This document shows, piece by piece, positions 47,121-57,389 of a DNA stretch of 64,000 nt. This DNA comes from Dickeya aquatica (GTDB lineage Bacteria > Pseudomonadota > Gammaproteobacteria > Enterobacterales > Enterobacteriaceae). Position numbers and translations under genes: made by a program. Location of the stretch: assembly GCF_900095885.1 (NCBI RefSeq), contig NZ_LT615367.1, positions 3,844,001 through 3,908,000 of the forward strand, in the 5' to 3' direction. Position 1 is the stretch's first letter, and the number at the start of each line of letters is the position of its first letter. The notes beneath the pieces are model-generated. The model was not told where the DNA came from. It was given only the letters and a program-made list of their open reading frames with translations, and made no database searches.

Positions 47121-47180
47121 AAAACCGAGTCATTGTTTTGAAAACCGAGCCGTTGTTTTGAAAACCGAGCTGTTGTGTGC
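47121..47180. repeat. Three tandem copies of a 20-bp unit between nhaA and dnaJ
   Basis: Units AAAACCGAGTCATTGTTTTG, AAAACCGAGCCGTTGTTTTG and AAAACCGAGCTGTTGTGTGC follow head to tail. The core AAAACCGAG..GTTGTTTTG recurs with few changes. A further short duplication, GAGAGTAAAA, occurs twice at about 47226-47250. The surrounding 46917-47298 gap has no gene. Confidence 0.85.
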
Positions 47181-47244
47181 TGTCTCGCTGACGAGCATCA
47201 ACTCACGCCCTGAGAGGGATAAGGTTGAGAGTAAAAGGTCGAGA

Positions 47245-47278
47245 GTAAAAAACCGGCCGCTACATAGCGGCCGGTTTT
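47245..47278 (-). terminator. dnaJ intrinsic terminator
   Basis: Perfect 14-bp inverted repeat AAAACCGGCCGCTA/TAGCGGCCGGTTTT (47249-47278). On the minus strand it is followed by a T-run, 21 bp beyond the dnaJ stop. Confidence 0.9.
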
Positions 47279-47298
47279 CTCACTCGTTGACTGCGCGC

Positions 47299-48432
47299 TT
47301 AACGCGTCAGGTCATCGAAGAATTTTTTCACACCATCAAAGAAACTTTTGGAGCGCGGACTATTGCCTTCGCCGGTGGGGCCACCGAAGCTTTCCTGCAA
47401 CTCTTGCAACAACTGCTTCTGCCTGTCACTCAGGTTCACCGGTGTTTCCACCACCACGCGGCACAGCAGGTCGCCCTGCACACCGCCTCGCACCGATTTC
47501 ACGCCTTTACCACGCATACGGAACAACTTGCCGGTCTGCGTTTCTGCAGGCACTTTCAGCATCACGCGGCCATCAAGGGTCGGTACTTCGATTTCGCCGC
47601 CTAATGCCGCCATGGCGAAGTTAATCGGCACTTCGCAATAGAGGTTATTATCTTCACGCTGGAAGATGGGGTGTTCGCGTACCTGAACCTGTACGTACAA
47701 ATCCCCTGCCGGAGCGCCAAACTCCCCCGCTTCCCCTTCGCCAGCCAGACGAATACGATCGCCGGTATCAACGCCTGCCGGAATTTTTACCGACAGCGTT
47801 TTACTTTTCTCGACACGGCCATGACCGTGGCACTTGGTGCAAGGATCTTTGATTATCTTGCCGCGCCCATGACAGTGCGGACACGTCTGCTGCACCGTGA
47901 AGAAGCCCTGACGCATCTGCACCTGACCATTACCGTGACAGGTAGGGCACGTCACTGCGTTGCTGCCAGGTTTGGCACCGCTGCCGTGGCAAACATCACA
48001 CTCTTGCAGCGTGGGAATTCGAATCTCTTTGGTGACGCCGCGCACCGCTTCTTCCAGCGTCAGCTCCATGGTGTAACGCAAATCAGCACCGCGACTGGCG
48101 CGCTGACGACGGCCTCCGCCAAAAATATCGCCGAACACGTCGCCAAAAATATCACCAAAATCTGCGCCGCCGAAACCACCGGCTCCGCCACCGCCCATAC
48201 CGCCTTGCTCAAATGCGGCGTGCCCATATTGGTCGTAGGCGGCACGTTTCTGAGCATCGGTCAAAATTTCATAGGCTTCTTTGACTTCTTTAAACGTAGC
48301 CTCAGCGTCTTTATCACCCGGATTACGATCGGGGTGGTATTTCATCGCCAGCCGTTTATACGCCTTTTTAATCTCGCGCTCATCTGCGCTTTTCGCAACG
48401 CCCAGAGTCTCGTAGTAGTCTTGCTTGGCCAT
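47299..48432 (-). CDS. dnaJ: Chaperone DnaJ (Hsp40)
   Basis: 377 aa type I J-protein. HPD at residues 33-35, a Gly/Phe region ([13 protein letters not shown]), and four zinc-binding CxxCxGxG repeats ([32 protein letters not shown]), then the substrate-binding C-terminal domain. It stimulates DnaK ATPase. Located 109 bp downstream of dnaK in one operon. Confidence 0.97.
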   Translation of the reverse strand: MAKQDYYETLGVAKSADEREIKKAYKRLAMKYHPDRNPGDKDAEATFKEVKEAYEILTDAQKRAAYDQYGHAAFEQGGMGGGGAGGFGGADFGDIFGDVFGDIFGGGRRQRASRGADLRYTMELTLEEAVRGVTKEIRIPTLQECDVCHGSGAKPGSNAVTCPTCHGNGQVQMRQGFFTVQQTCPHCHGRGKIIKDPCTKCHGHGRVEKSKTLSVKIPAGVDTGDRIRLAGEGEAGEFGAPAGDLYVQVQVREHPIFQREDNNLYCEVPINFAMAALGGEIEVPTLDGRVMLKVPAETQTGKLFRMRGKGVKSVRGGVQGDLLCRVVVETPVNLSDRQKQLLQELQESFGGPTGEGNSPRSKSFFDGVKKFFDDLTR

Positions 48433-48541
48433 TATTTTTTCCTGCCCTCAACATGCGTGCACGGGCGCAGAGTTTCCCCGACGCCCGTGCTGGTTGCCAG
48501 CAACAGTATGAGCTACCGCTACTGCGCCCGCCTAAGGGCGA

Positions 48542-50452
48542 TTATTTCTTGTCTTTAACTTCTTCGAACTCAGCATCCACCACGTCGTCATCCTGACGGG
48601 CGGCGTTATCAGCACCCGCAGCACCGGCCTGAGCCTGTTGCTGCTGCGCCGCTTCCAGCAGTTTGGTGGAAGCTTCTGCCAGCTTCTGGATTTTCGCATC
48701 GATATCGGCTTTATCTTCGCCTTTCAGCGAGGCTTCCAGCGCCTTCAGTGCCTCTTCGATAGCGGTCTTGTCCGCTGCGGCCAGTTTGTCGCCGGTTTCT
48801 TCCAGTTGCTTACGGGTGCTGTGCAGCAGGTGATCGCCCTGATTGCGCGCCTGTACCAGCTCTTCAAACTTACGGTCTGCTTCAGCGTTTGCTTCCGCTT
48901 CACGCACCATCTTCTGAATTTCTTCCTCATTCAGGCCAGAAGAGGCTTTGATGGTGATGTTCTGCTCACGACCGCTGTTCTTGTCTTTCGCAGACACATG
49001 CAAAATACCGTCCGCATCGATGTCGAAGGTCACTTCAATCTGCGGCATACCACGCGGTGCCGCCTGGATACCATCAAGATTAAACTGCCCCAGTGATTTG
49101 TTGTCATGTGCACGTTTGCGTTCACCTTGCAGCACATGGATAGTCACCGCAGACTGATTATCTTCCGCCGTTGAGAACACCTGACTGTGTTTGGTCGGGA
49201 TAGTGGTGTTTTTAGAGATAAGCGGAGTCATCACGCCACCCATGGTTTCAATACCCAGTGACAGCGGGGTAACGTCCAGCAACAGCACGTCTTTCACATC
49301 ACCAGCCAGCACACCGCCCTGCACCGCGGCACCAATCGCTACCGCTTCGTCCGGGTTCACGTCTTTACGCGGTTCTTTACCGAAGAAGTCAGCCACTTTC
49401 TTCTGCACCAGCGGCATGCGGGTCTGGCCGCCGACCAGAATCACATCGTGGATATCAGAAACAGACAGGCCGGCATCCTTCAATGCCACTTTCAGCGGCT
49501 CCAGCGAACGCGTCACCAGCTCTTCAACCAGAGATTCCAGTTTGGCGCGCGTCACCTTAATGTTCAGGTGTTTCGGGCCCGTCGCATCGGCGGTGATGTA
49601 CGGCAGGTTAACGTCAGTCTGCTGGGCAGAAGAGAGCTCGATTTTCGCTTTTTCTGCCGCTTCTTTCAGACGCTGCATTGCCAGCGGGTCGTTACGCAGG
49701 TCAAAGCCCTGATCTTTCTTAAATTCATCAACCAGATAGTTGATCATACGGCTGTCAAAGTCTTCGCCGCCCAGGTGAGTGTCACCGTTGGTCGCCAATA
49801 CTTCGAAGGTTTTTTCACCGTCCACATCATCGATTTCGATGATGGAGATATCAAATGTACCACCGCCCAGGTCATACACGGCGATAGTGCGGTTGCCAAC
49901 ACCTTTGTCCAGGCCGTAAGCCAGTGCCGCCGCTGTCGGTTCGTTGATAATACGTTTCACTTCCAGACCCGCAATACGACCGGCATCTTTGGTCGCCTGG
50001 CGCTGGGCATCGTTAAAGTAAGCCGGAACGGTGATAACGGCTTCGGTGATGGTTTCACCCAGATAATCTTCCGCCGTCTTTTTCATTTTTTTGAGGACTT
50101 CAGCGGAAATCTGCGGCGGAGCCAGTTTCTGGTCTTTCACATCAACCCAGGCATCACCGTTATCAGCCGGAATGATTTTGTACGGCATGATATCGGCATC
50201 ACGCTGTACTTCCTCATCCTGAAAACGGCGGCCAATCAGACGCTTAATAGCAAACAGCGTATTTTTCGGGTTAGTCACCGCCTGACGTTTAGCCGGTTGG
50301 CCAACCAGAGTTTCACCATCCTGCGTATAGGCAATGATGGAAGGCGTGGTGCGATCGCCTTCGCTGTTTTCCAGTACTTTAACCTGCGTACCGTCCATAA
50401 TCGCTACACAAGAGTTGGTTGTCCCCAAGTCGATACCAATAATCTTACCCAT
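48542..50452 (-). CDS. dnaK: Chaperone DnaK (Hsp70)
   Basis: 636 aa. The nucleotide-binding domain starts [18 protein letters not shown], with the phosphate-2 motif [13 protein letters not shown]. The interdomain linker [15 protein letters not shown] leads to the substrate-binding domain, and the tail ends in the EEVKDKK motif. Works with DnaJ and GrpE in folding and heat-shock control. Two sigma-32-type promoters lie upstream. Confidence 0.98.
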   Translation of the reverse strand: MGKIIGIDLGTTNSCVAIMDGTQVKVLENSEGDRTTPSIIAYTQDGETLVGQPAKRQAVTNPKNTLFAIKRLIGRRFQDEEVQRDADIMPYKIIPADNGDAWVDVKDQKLAPPQISAEVLKKMKKTAEDYLGETITEAVITVPAYFNDAQRQATKDAGRIAGLEVKRIINEPTAAALAYGLDKGVGNRTIAVYDLGGGTFDISIIEIDDVDGEKTFEVLATNGDTHLGGEDFDSRMINYLVDEFKKDQGFDLRNDPLAMQRLKEAAEKAKIELSSAQQTDVNLPYITADATGPKHLNIKVTRAKLESLVEELVTRSLEPLKVALKDAGLSVSDIHDVILVGGQTRMPLVQKKVADFFGKEPRKDVNPDEAVAIGAAVQGGVLAGDVKDVLLLDVTPLSLGIETMGGVMTPLISKNTTIPTKHSQVFSTAEDNQSAVTIHVLQGERKRAHDNKSLGQFNLDGIQAAPRGMPQIEVTFDIDADGILHVSAKDKNSGREQNITIKASSGLNEEEIQKMVREAEANAEADRKFEELVQARNQGDHLLHSTRKQLEETGDKLAAADKTAIEEALKALEASLKGEDKADIDAKIQKLAEASTKLLEAAQQQQAQAGAAGADNAARQDDDVVDAEFEEVKDKK

Positions 50453-50500
50453 CTAAACATCTCCACTTAAAAGTCATATCCGGTGTGGTGGTTTAACCTA

Positions 50501-50527
50501 CTATGCGGGCGAAAAACGACGTTTCAA
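50501..50527 (-). promoter_or_regulatory. dnaK sigma-32 promoter P2
   Basis: Minus-strand TTGAAAC (50521-50527) and CCCGCATAG (50501-50509) with about 11-13 bp between. Closely matches the E. coli dnaK P2 arrangement (TTGAAAC...CGCCCCTAT). Confidence 0.7.
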
Positions 50528-50576
50528 CACCCCGAAATCGTCTTTGTCATGCAGCCAAACCATACTGATGACTCTA

Positions 50577-50607
50577 AGATGGGGACAACAATTCCGGCAT
50601 CAAGGGG
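50577..50607 (-). promoter_or_regulatory. dnaK sigma-32 promoter P1
   Basis: Minus-strand CCCCTTGATG (50598-50607) and CCCCATCT (50577-50584), 13 bp apart. This is the canonical heat-shock promoter and nearly identical to E. coli dnaK P1. It lies about 125 bp upstream of dnaK. Confidence 0.9.
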
Positions 50608-50832
50608 CCCTCACCAAAAAAAACTGCATCTTCCCGGTTTTTGATCAAATTATTCGCTCCCTATCTTGTTGTCTCGCCCATGTCAGCCCGCTATGATGCC
50701 GCGCCCGCCACAGAAAAAGGGATTAACCCGGCCTGTAGGCAGGTTATGGCTCGTTAGCTGCCGGGTGATAATACCCAGGCGACACAACACATTGACCACG
50801 TATATTGACTATTTTGTTATTGCAGAGGATGT

Positions 50833-51405
50833 ATGCACGCTAAAACGTTGGCGAATCCGGGTCCACTGGGACTGATGGGCTTCGGAATGACCACTATTTT
50901 GTTGAACCTGCATAACGCAGGCTTTTTCCCATTGACCTCTGTCATTCTGAGTATGGGGATCTTTTACGGCGGTATCGCGCAGATTCTGGCAGGCCTGCTG
51001 GAATACAAAAAAGGCAATACCTTCGGCGTCACCGCATTCACATCTTACGGCGCATTCTGGCTAACGCTGGTTGCGATTATCATGTTGCCGAAAATGGGTC
51101 TGGCAGAAGCGGCGGATGCCCAGTTCCTCGGGGTATTCCTGGCACTGTGGGGCATTTTCACCCTGTTTATGTTCTTTGGCACGCTGGCGGCCAACCGCGC
51201 GCTGCAATTCGTTTTTGCCAGCCTGACGGTACTGTTTGCCCTGTTGGCTATCGGCAACATCACGGGCAACCATGCCCTGCTGACCGTTGCCGGTTATGAA
51301 GGGATCGTGTGCGGGGCCAGCGCCATTTATCTGGCCATGGCTGAAGTGATCAATGAGCAGTATGGCCGTACCATTCTGCCAATTGGTGCCCGTGGCGCAC
51401 ACTGA
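50833..51405 (+). CDS. satP: Acetate/succinate:H+ symporter SatP (YaaH)
   Basis: 190 aa with six membrane segments, AceTr (GPR1/FUN34/YaaH) family. The signature [21 protein letters not shown] is at residues 8-28, and [20 protein letters not shown] follows. Imports acetate and succinate with protons. Divergent from dnaK across 380 bp, which hold the dnaK promoters and no other gene. Confidence 0.93.
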   Translation: MHAKTLANPGPLGLMGFGMTTILLNLHNAGFFPLTSVILSMGIFYGGIAQILAGLLEYKKGNTFGVTAFTSYGAFWLTLVAIIMLPKMGLAEAADAQFLGVFLALWGIFTLFMFFGTLAANRALQFVFASLTVLFALLAIGNITGNHALLTVAGYEGIVCGASAIYLAMAEVINEQYGRTILPIGARGAH

Positions 51406-51435
51406 TAGACTCGCATGACCTAAGCTATCAGGTAC

Positions 51436-51471
51436 AAAAAGAGAGGCATCCATGCGGTCCCTCTCTTTTTT
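51436..51471. terminator. Terminator between convergent satP and MFS gene
   Basis: AAAAAGAGAGG (51436-51446) pairs with CCTCTCTTTTT (51460-51470), 13-nt loop; A and T tracts on both sides suit both directions. Confidence 0.85.
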
Positions 51472-51525
51472 ATTCAGCTTTTTATCAGTGAGTTACCCCT
51501 TTCACGGAACACACCAGAGCAGCGA

Positions 51526-52845
51526 CTATACGCCAGCAGGCGATGTCGCCGGTTCTGCATAAGCCTCCCCCTCTTCGTGGGTATGGCTTTGCAGATAAAT
51601 CCCCAGCATCAGCCCCAGCGCACTGAGTGACAGCACATAAAAAGCCGGTGCCAGTGGTGTCCATTTCATCAGTAGCGTCACGAAGATAGGCGTCATACCG
51701 CCAAAAATGGCGTATGCCACATTGTAGGAAAAAGAAATACCGGAAAAGCGCACCGCTGGCGGGAACGCACGCACCATCACATACGGCACCGCGCCCACAA
51801 CCCCGACGCTCAACCCCGCCAGCGCATAGCTGATGAACAACAGGCTATGGCTTTGAGCCGCCTGCGAATAAAAGAACCAACTGCACACCGCAAACAGCAG
51901 GCTGCCGATGATAAAGGTACGGCCGACGCCAATCTTGTCCGATGCCAGCCCGGCGATAATGCAACCGACCATCAGCATGACAATCGCCAGACTGTTGGCC
52001 TGCAATGTCAATGCCGCCGGGATACCGTACAGTTTCTGCAAGTACACCGGAGCCATCAGGATTACCACCACAATCCCCGCTGACAAAATCCAGGTCAGCA
52101 GCATGGAGATGGCTATCGCTTTTTTATGCCGATACACGACCGCCTTGAGCGGCATCTCCTCAGCCAGCGTTTTATGCGCCAGCATTTCGCGAAAAATCGG
52201 TGTCTCTTGTAACCAACGACGCAAATAGAGCGCGATGAGGCCAAAAATCCCACCGATAAAGAATGGGATACGCCAGCCGCCAGCCACAATTTGTGATGGC
52301 ACCAGCAGCGTATTGAGCAAGGTTGCCACCATTGAGCCAAACAAAATCCCCAGCGTCAGCCCGGCAGTCAGTGTGCCACAGGCAAAACCAATACGCGCAC
52401 GCGGTACATGTTCAGCCACGAAAACCCAGGCTCCGGGCACTTCTCCGCCAATCGCCGCCCCTTGCAATACGCGCATCAGTAACAGCAACAGCGGAGCCGC
52501 AATACCAATATTCGCGTAAGTCGGCAGCATCCCCATCACCAGCGTCGGTAACGCCATCAGCAGGATACTCAGGCTGAACATTTTCTTGCGCCCGACCCTA
52601 TCGCCAAAGTGAGCCATCACAATGCCCCCCAGCGGGCGGGCAAGATAACCGGCGGCAAAAATGCCAAAGGTTTGCATCTGACGCAGCCACTCAGGAATAT
52701 CTGAGGGAAAGAACAATTCACCAATAACGGCAGCGAAAAACACGAAAATAATGAAATCGTAGAATTCGAGGGCTCCCCCAAGTGCCGCCAGTGACAGGGT
52801 TTTGTAATCATGCCGGTTCAACCGGCGCTGTTGTTCAGCAATCAT
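51526..52845 (-). CDS. MFS transporter, metabolite:H+ symporter (MHS) family
   Basis: 439 aa with 12 membrane segments. The MFS loop motif GDRVGRKKMF lies between TM2 and TM3 (about 81-90), and ALGGALEFYDFIIF in TM1 is typical of ProP/KgtP-like MHS members. Likely imports an organic acid or osmolyte; substrate not readable. Convergent with satP; upstream AT-rich gap leads to mog. Confidence 0.85.
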   Translation of the reverse strand: MIAEQQRRLNRHDYKTLSLAALGGALEFYDFIIFVFFAAVIGELFFPSDIPEWLRQMQTFGIFAAGYLARPLGGIVMAHFGDRVGRKKMFSLSILLMALPTLVMGMLPTYANIGIAAPLLLLLMRVLQGAAIGGEVPGAWVFVAEHVPRARIGFACGTLTAGLTLGILFGSMVATLLNTLLVPSQIVAGGWRIPFFIGGIFGLIALYLRRWLQETPIFREMLAHKTLAEEMPLKAVVYRHKKAIAISMLLTWILSAGIVVVILMAPVYLQKLYGIPAALTLQANSLAIVMLMVGCIIAGLASDKIGVGRTFIIGSLLFAVCSWFFYSQAAQSHSLLFISYALAGLSVGVVGAVPYVMVRAFPPAVRFSGISFSYNVAYAIFGGMTPIFVTLLMKWTPLAPAFYVLSLSALGLMLGIYLQSHTHEEGEAYAEPATSPAGV

Positions 52846-52974
52846 AAATCACCAAAAAATGCCAGCGTGATAAGAAAAATAACCTTCATTTTTCATGTAA
52901 AGGAAAGATTACTATAACGTAAGCATTCTTACACACCAGCATGGTGAAATATTTGGAAATTAAAATCGCAAAAT

Positions 52975-53562
52975 TCAGCTTTTAATCTCGCGGATGGCAC
53001 TCTTTGGTCGAAAAGCTGCTACGACATCGGGATTGGTTTCAATATACGGGCCTTCGAGCAGTTGAATACAGTAAGGCACGCTGGCAAAAATCCCTGCAAC
53101 AATGACCTGCCCGTCAGCATCTTTAAGACCCGACAACGTTTCACGAATAGATTTTGGCTGACCCGGTAAGTTCAGAATCAACGCCTGCTTACGAATTACG
53201 CCCACCTGACGCGACAAAATTGCCGTTGGCACAAAGCGCAGGCTTATCTGGCGCATCTGCTCGCCAAAGCCAGGCATTTCTCTGTCCGCGACGGCGAGCG
53301 TGGCATCCGGCGTCACATCGCGTCGCGCCGGCCCCGTGCCGCCAGTCGTCAACACCAGATGGCAACCGCACTCATCCACCAGCTCGCACAGTGCCTGTTC
53401 AATTAACGGCTGTTCATCCGGCACCAAACGGGTTTGTACATTAAAAGGCGTCGTCAAGGCTTCTGAAAGCCAGGCTTGCAGCGCTGGAATACCTTCATCC
53501 TGATACACACCGCTGGATGCACGATCAGAAATCGATACCAAACCAACACACAAACTGTTCAT
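52975..53562 (-). CDS. mog: Molybdopterin adenylyltransferase
   Basis: 195 aa, same length as E. coli Mog (MogA). Start MNSLCVGLVSISDRASSG. The adenylylation site TTGGTGPARRDVTPDAT (about 72-88) and LNLPGQPKSIRE are conserved. It adenylylates molybdopterin before MoeA inserts molybdenum. ATG 53562 follows AAGGGGT; a GTG two codons earlier is not needed. Confidence 0.95.
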   Translation of the reverse strand: MNSLCVGLVSISDRASSGVYQDEGIPALQAWLSEALTTPFNVQTRLVPDEQPLIEQALCELVDECGCHLVLTTGGTGPARRDVTPDATLAVADREMPGFGEQMRQISLRFVPTAILSRQVGVIRKQALILNLPGQPKSIRETLSGLKDADGQVIVAGIFASVPYCIQLLEGPYIETNPDVVAAFRPKSAIREIKS

Positions 53563-53893
53563 AAACACCCCTTGTTTATCAAAAAATTTTTCTAAAAATT
53601 CGACGCATTATCTTACGCATTAAACCATTCAAAAATCTGTGTACTAATGCGACAATGCCTGAAATCTGTACGGAACAATAAGAAACGAGACAAGCCACCT
53701 TTAATTTCTAATTATTCATAGAGTTAGCAATTAGAGATTGGCGACCGTTTCAAATAATGCCCCCTAAATTTTCCGGGTTGCAGGGAAGCGCTACAGCGGT
53801 CATTTGCCAAAGCGTGGTGGCGGATAGCAACGCCATCTCCCCCCTCCGGGTTTAGCGGTTATAACCATTATTAAAGAGTCCACCCCAACCAGC

Positions 53894-54064
53894 ATGGTGG
53901 TCAAGGCCCGTTTGCTCAGTGATTACCGCAGGAAAAAACCGCTCAACGCCGAGGGTTCTCCTGAATACAACGAGCAGCACGCGCTGATGAACCAAACCGC
54001 CATGGGGCTGGACTACATTGCCGTACTACGGCACATCACTGGGAAATGCAGGAAAAGTGAATGA
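53894..54064 (+). pseudogene. Unidentified small ORF or gene remnant before the diguanylate cyclase
   Basis: A 56-codon frame begins at ATG 53894 and ends at TGA 54062-54064, just overlapping the next gene's ATG. It contains NEQHALMNQTAMGLDYIAVL and ends ITGKCRKSE. Codon use looks coding-like, but no ribosome-binding site is visible. The frame is also open about 22 codons upstream to a TAG at 53825. I recognise no family. It could be the 3' remnant of a decayed gene or a real small gene coupled to the cyclase. The rest of 53563-53893 is AT-rich and shows nothing else I can name. Confidence 0.25.
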
Positions 54065-55173
54065 ATATAATTAAAAGCCAGCTTGTCCGGTTACTTGCCA
54101 ACCCTGTTTCCGCATTTTTCTTATTCGGCATCTTCTCTGTTGCCTTGACCAGCCTGTTATTACTGAATTCACGTCAAAAAGACTGGCAGGAAGAAAAACG
54201 CAATTTCGACCATGCTGTTCAGGTGTACGAATCCTACAACACCGGTGGCGAAGCCATTGAAAGCGATCGTATCTATAAAGTGGGTAATGCCATGTTTTCC
54301 CGGGTGCGCATTATGTCATTTAACACGCGGGATACCCGCCATGAATGTATCAATCGCCTGTCGGAAATGAGCCTCTCACTCAATGAAATGGCCATTATCC
54401 GGGTATGCAGGAACCTGTTGCCTTCCTCGGGGAATCTGCCGGAAGAGAACCAGCTCACCACGGTTACTCCCATCTTGTCACCCACGGATCAGTTAATTGG
54501 CGTACGGGTGCGCATCACCACACTTGGCTCCTCACCGGGTATTGACAGCATTTTCTCCTCCTCGGCGGAAATTATCACGCTGGTCTGCATCAGCCTGATG
54601 ACTGCGGTTATGGGCAGCGTACTGTCGCTGGTCGCAAAGAAATACCTGATAGAACTGCCTGCCTCTGCCCGCTATGACGATCTTACCGGTTTTTTACGTC
54701 GTGACGCCTTTTATCAATTCGCCAATCGTGCACTAAAAGCCGTTCGTCAGGGCAATAAACCCCTGTGCGCCATGCTGATTGATATTGATCACTTCAAACA
54801 AGTGAATGACACACTCGGACATGCTGCCGGGGATGAAACGCTAAAAGCCGTGGCCAACACGCTTCGCCATACCTTTCGCCATCACGACATATCTTGTCGT
54901 CTGGGTGGCGATGAATTTGCCATTGTGTTGCCGAATACCACGCTGGATAACGCGATTCGTGTAACAGAGCGCGTCAGAGCCAATCTTGGCGACCCACAGG
55001 CTGAGGTGCAAAAAATCGCACCCGGCATTTCTGTCAGTATCGGGCTGGTAGCACTGGAATCGCCTGATGAAGCGCTTAATGACATCATCCGGCGGGCTGA
55101 CGTGAATCTCTATCTGGCAAAAAGAACGCGCGACTGTACCGTCACCGATAATATTGCTAAAACGATGGCATAA
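54061..55173 (+). CDS. Membrane-bound diguanylate cyclase (GGDEF)
   Basis: 370 aa. TM1 (about 13-36), a periplasmic region of about 140 residues, TM2 (about 177-199), then a GGDEF domain. The catalytic motif GGDEF is exact (282-286), with MLIDIDHFKQVNDTLGH upstream and RADVNLYLAKR downstream. The inhibitory RxxD site (RHHD) lies five residues before GGDEF, so feedback by c-di-GMP is expected. It should make c-di-GMP in response to an unknown periplasmic signal. No EAL domain. This gene is absent from the E. coli mog-talB interval. Confidence 0.9.
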   Translation: MNIIKSQLVRLLANPVSAFFLFGIFSVALTSLLLLNSRQKDWQEEKRNFDHAVQVYESYNTGGEAIESDRIYKVGNAMFSRVRIMSFNTRDTRHECINRLSEMSLSLNEMAIIRVCRNLLPSSGNLPEENQLTTVTPILSPTDQLIGVRVRITTLGSSPGIDSIFSSSAEIITLVCISLMTAVMGSVLSLVAKKYLIELPASARYDDLTGFLRRDAFYQFANRALKAVRQGNKPLCAMLIDIDHFKQVNDTLGHAAGDETLKAVANTLRHTFRHHDISCRLGGDEFAIVLPNTTLDNAIRVTERVRANLGDPQAEVQKIAPGISVSIGLVALESPDEALNDIIRRADVNLYLAKRTRDCTVTDNIAKTMA

Positions 55174-55236
55174 CCCCAACACCAGATACGCTTTACACCA
55201 GTCCATGCCGAAATAAACAGACTCAGTAAACAAAAC

Positions 55237-55260
55237 GGCCAGCATACGCTGGCCATTCTT
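55237..55260. terminator. Hairpin between convergent diguanylate cyclase and talB
   Basis: GGCCAGC (55237-55243) pairs with GCTGGCC (55248-55254), 4-nt loop; short T-rich flanks on both sides. Confidence 0.7.
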
Positions 55261-55312
55261 GGGTCAACATCACTGGCCGAAGGGTGGCAGGAGTCGCCTC
55301 TCACCACACCGC

Positions 55313-56266
55313 TTACAGCAGCTCGGCGATCATTTTTTCCAGTTTGCCCTGGTCTACAGCAAATTTGCGGATACCGTCAGCCAGTTTGTCTACCGCCATC
55401 GGGTCTTGATTATGTTGCCAGTAGAATTCCGCTTCGGTCAGCTTCGCCGGGCGCGCTTTGACTTCACCGCTATACGCCAGTTTCCGCACCACGTCACCCT
55501 CACTTTCAGAGAGCTCTTTGAGCAGTGCCGGAGCAATGGTCAGACGGTCACAGCCAGCCAGCTCCAGAATTTCGCCCGCATTGCGGAAGCTTGCCCCCAT
55601 CACCACGGTTTCATAGCCATGCTGTTTGTAGTAGGCGTAAATCTCAGTAACAGACACCACGCCTGGGTCTTCATGCGCCGCAAACTCTTTTTTATCGCCA
55701 TTGGCTTTGTACCAATCCAGAATACGGCCAACAAACGGTGAAATCAGGAACACGCCCGCTTCAGCACACGCACGAGCCTGAGCAAAAGAGAACAGCAGCG
55801 TCAGGTTACAGTTGATGCCTTCTTTTTCCAGTTGCTCTGCCGCACGGATACCCTGCCAGGTCGACGCCAGTTTGATCAGGATGCGATCATTGCTGATACC
55901 GGCATCGTTATACAATTTGATCAGTCGCTTGGCCTTGGCAACACTGGCCTCGGTGTCATAGGAAAGACGAGCGTCCACTTCTGTGGAAATACGCCCAGGG
56001 ATCAGTTTAAGAATCTCAAGACCGATATTCACCGCCAGTTTGTCACCGGCATCAATAATCTGCTGTTCGTGCTTGTCACTCTGGGCACGCGCCCAGGCAA
56101 CCGCATCATCAATCAGCACACGGTATTCGGGGATCTGAGCCGCATTCAAAATCAGCGAAGGGTTGGTGGTGGCGTCCTGCGGCTGGTAAAGCTTCATTGC
56201 CGCGATATCACCGGTATCCGCCACTACAGTGGTGAATTGGCGTAGGGAAGTCAGTTTATCCGTCAT
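55313..56266 (-). CDS. talB: Transaldolase B
   Basis: 317 aa, the same length as in E. coli. Schiff-base lysine Lys132 in [13 protein letters not shown], and [10 protein letters not shown] near the N-terminus. Transfers dihydroxyacetone units in the non-oxidative pentose phosphate pathway. ATG 56266 ([10 protein letters not shown]) follows AAGG; the frame is open 25 codons further without support. Confidence 0.96.
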   Translation of the reverse strand: MTDKLTSLRQFTTVVADTGDIAAMKLYQPQDATTNPSLILNAAQIPEYRVLIDDAVAWARAQSDKHEQQIIDAGDKLAVNIGLEILKLIPGRISTEVDARLSYDTEASVAKAKRLIKLYNDAGISNDRILIKLASTWQGIRAAEQLEKEGINCNLTLLFSFAQARACAEAGVFLISPFVGRILDWYKANGDKKEFAAHEDPGVVSVTEIYAYYKQHGYETVVMGASFRNAGEILELAGCDRLTIAPALLKELSESEGDVVRKLAYSGEVKARPAKLTEAEFYWQHNQDPMAVDKLADGIRKFAVDQGKLEKMIAELL

Positions 56267-56543
56267 GTTGGCCTTTCTCATTGTTTGTGCATGAACTGGT
56301 GGCAGGAACTGTCGCCAGAGCCTGATAATAACACGCACCACTACCTGCGCAAGCGGCCCGGTAAACGCCCCCGGCTTAGCACCATCAATTTATCACTTAT
56401 AAATCAATAAAATACGATATTTACCTGTAAACAGGCCTCAGTCTGGCTACGTTAATGCCCGGCACCTGTTGCAGTCATTGCCCCTTTTTTTAGCCACGTT
56501 TGCTACAGTAAGCCCAACTCAAAACCTGCACGGGGTACGTTAC

Positions 56544-57323
56544 ATGTTGATAATTCTTTCACCGGCCAAAACGCTGGATTACACCAGCCCGCTTGCCACA
56601 TCACGCTATACGCAACCCGAACTGCTCGATTGCTCCAAAAAACTTATCAGGCACTGTCAACGGCTTACCCCTGCCGAAATCGCCTCATTAATGGGGATTA
56701 GCGATAAACTGGCCGACCTTAACGCCGCACGCTTTCAATCCTGGCAACCGGTATTTTCTCCTGATAATGCGCGCCAGGCACTGCTGGCGTTCAAAGGCGA
56801 TGTGTATACCGGGCTGGCCGCGGAGGACTTTAGTGAAAGTGACTTTGATTTTGCCCAGCGGCACCTGCGCATTTTGTCCGGCCTTTACGGCGTACTGCGC
56901 CCGCTGGATTTGATGCAACCTTATCGTTTAGAAATGGGCACCCGGCTGCAAAACGATGCCGGGGATTCGCTCTATCCATTCTGGGGCGACACCATCACGC
57001 ACACCCTGAACCAGGCACTGGCGGCGCAAGATGATGAGGTGTTGATTAACCTGGCATCGGATGAGTATTTCAAAGCCGTCAAACCGGCTAAACTCAAGGC
57101 ACGGCTGATAAAACCGGTCTTCCTCGATGAAAAGAACGGTAAGTTCAAAGTTATCAGTTTCTATGCCAAAAAAGCGCGTGGACTCATGAGCCGCTTCATC
57201 ATTCAAAACCGCCTGACGCAACCGGAACAGTTAAAGCATTTTGACAGCGAAGGGTATTACTTTGATGCTGATAGCTCCTCGGCAGAGGAACTCATTTTCA
57301 AGCGCGATGAGCGTGATGCCTGA
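56544..57323 (+). CDS. yaaA: Peroxide stress protein YaaA (DUF328)
   Basis: 259 aa. Starts [13 protein letters not shown], with YPFWGDTIT and the lysine-rich [19 protein letters not shown] segment of the family. In E. coli it is OxyR-induced and lowers free intracellular iron during H2O2 stress. ATG 56544 gives the family N-terminus; the frame is open 25 codons upstream. Confidence 0.94.
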   Translation: MLIILSPAKTLDYTSPLATSRYTQPELLDCSKKLIRHCQRLTPAEIASLMGISDKLADLNAARFQSWQPVFSPDNARQALLAFKGDVYTGLAAEDFSESDFDFAQRHLRILSGLYGVLRPLDLMQPYRLEMGTRLQNDAGDSLYPFWGDTITHTLNQALAAQDDEVLINLASDEYFKAVKPAKLKARLIKPVFLDEKNGKFKVISFYAKKARGLMSRFIIQNRLTQPEQLKHFDSEGYYFDADSSSAEELIFKRDERDA

Positions 57324-57345
57324 TGAGACACCACGCCCGATAAAC

Positions 57346-57376
57346 GCGGCCAGACAGCGTTTTCACCGCTGGCCGC
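57346..57376. terminator. Hairpin between convergent yaaA and thrC
   Basis: GCGGCCAG (57346-57353) pairs with CTGGCCGC (57369-57376), 15-nt loop, in the 66-bp gap between two stop codons. Confidence 0.5.
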
Positions 57377-57389
57377 AAGCGGCGACAAA

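Noticed and set aside
47671..48558. 295-codon frame opposite dnaJ
   Set aside because: Antisense to dnaJ and its promoter region; no recognisable domain.
49448..50470. 340-codon open frame opposite dnaK
   Set aside because: Long antisense frames opposite hsp70 genes are a well-known artefact of their codon use; no start signals or family features.
53760..53830. ERIC-like or REP-like element (ccgggttgcaggg)
   Set aside because: Only a short fragment resembles enterobacterial intergenic repeats; no palindrome or full-length element could be traced.
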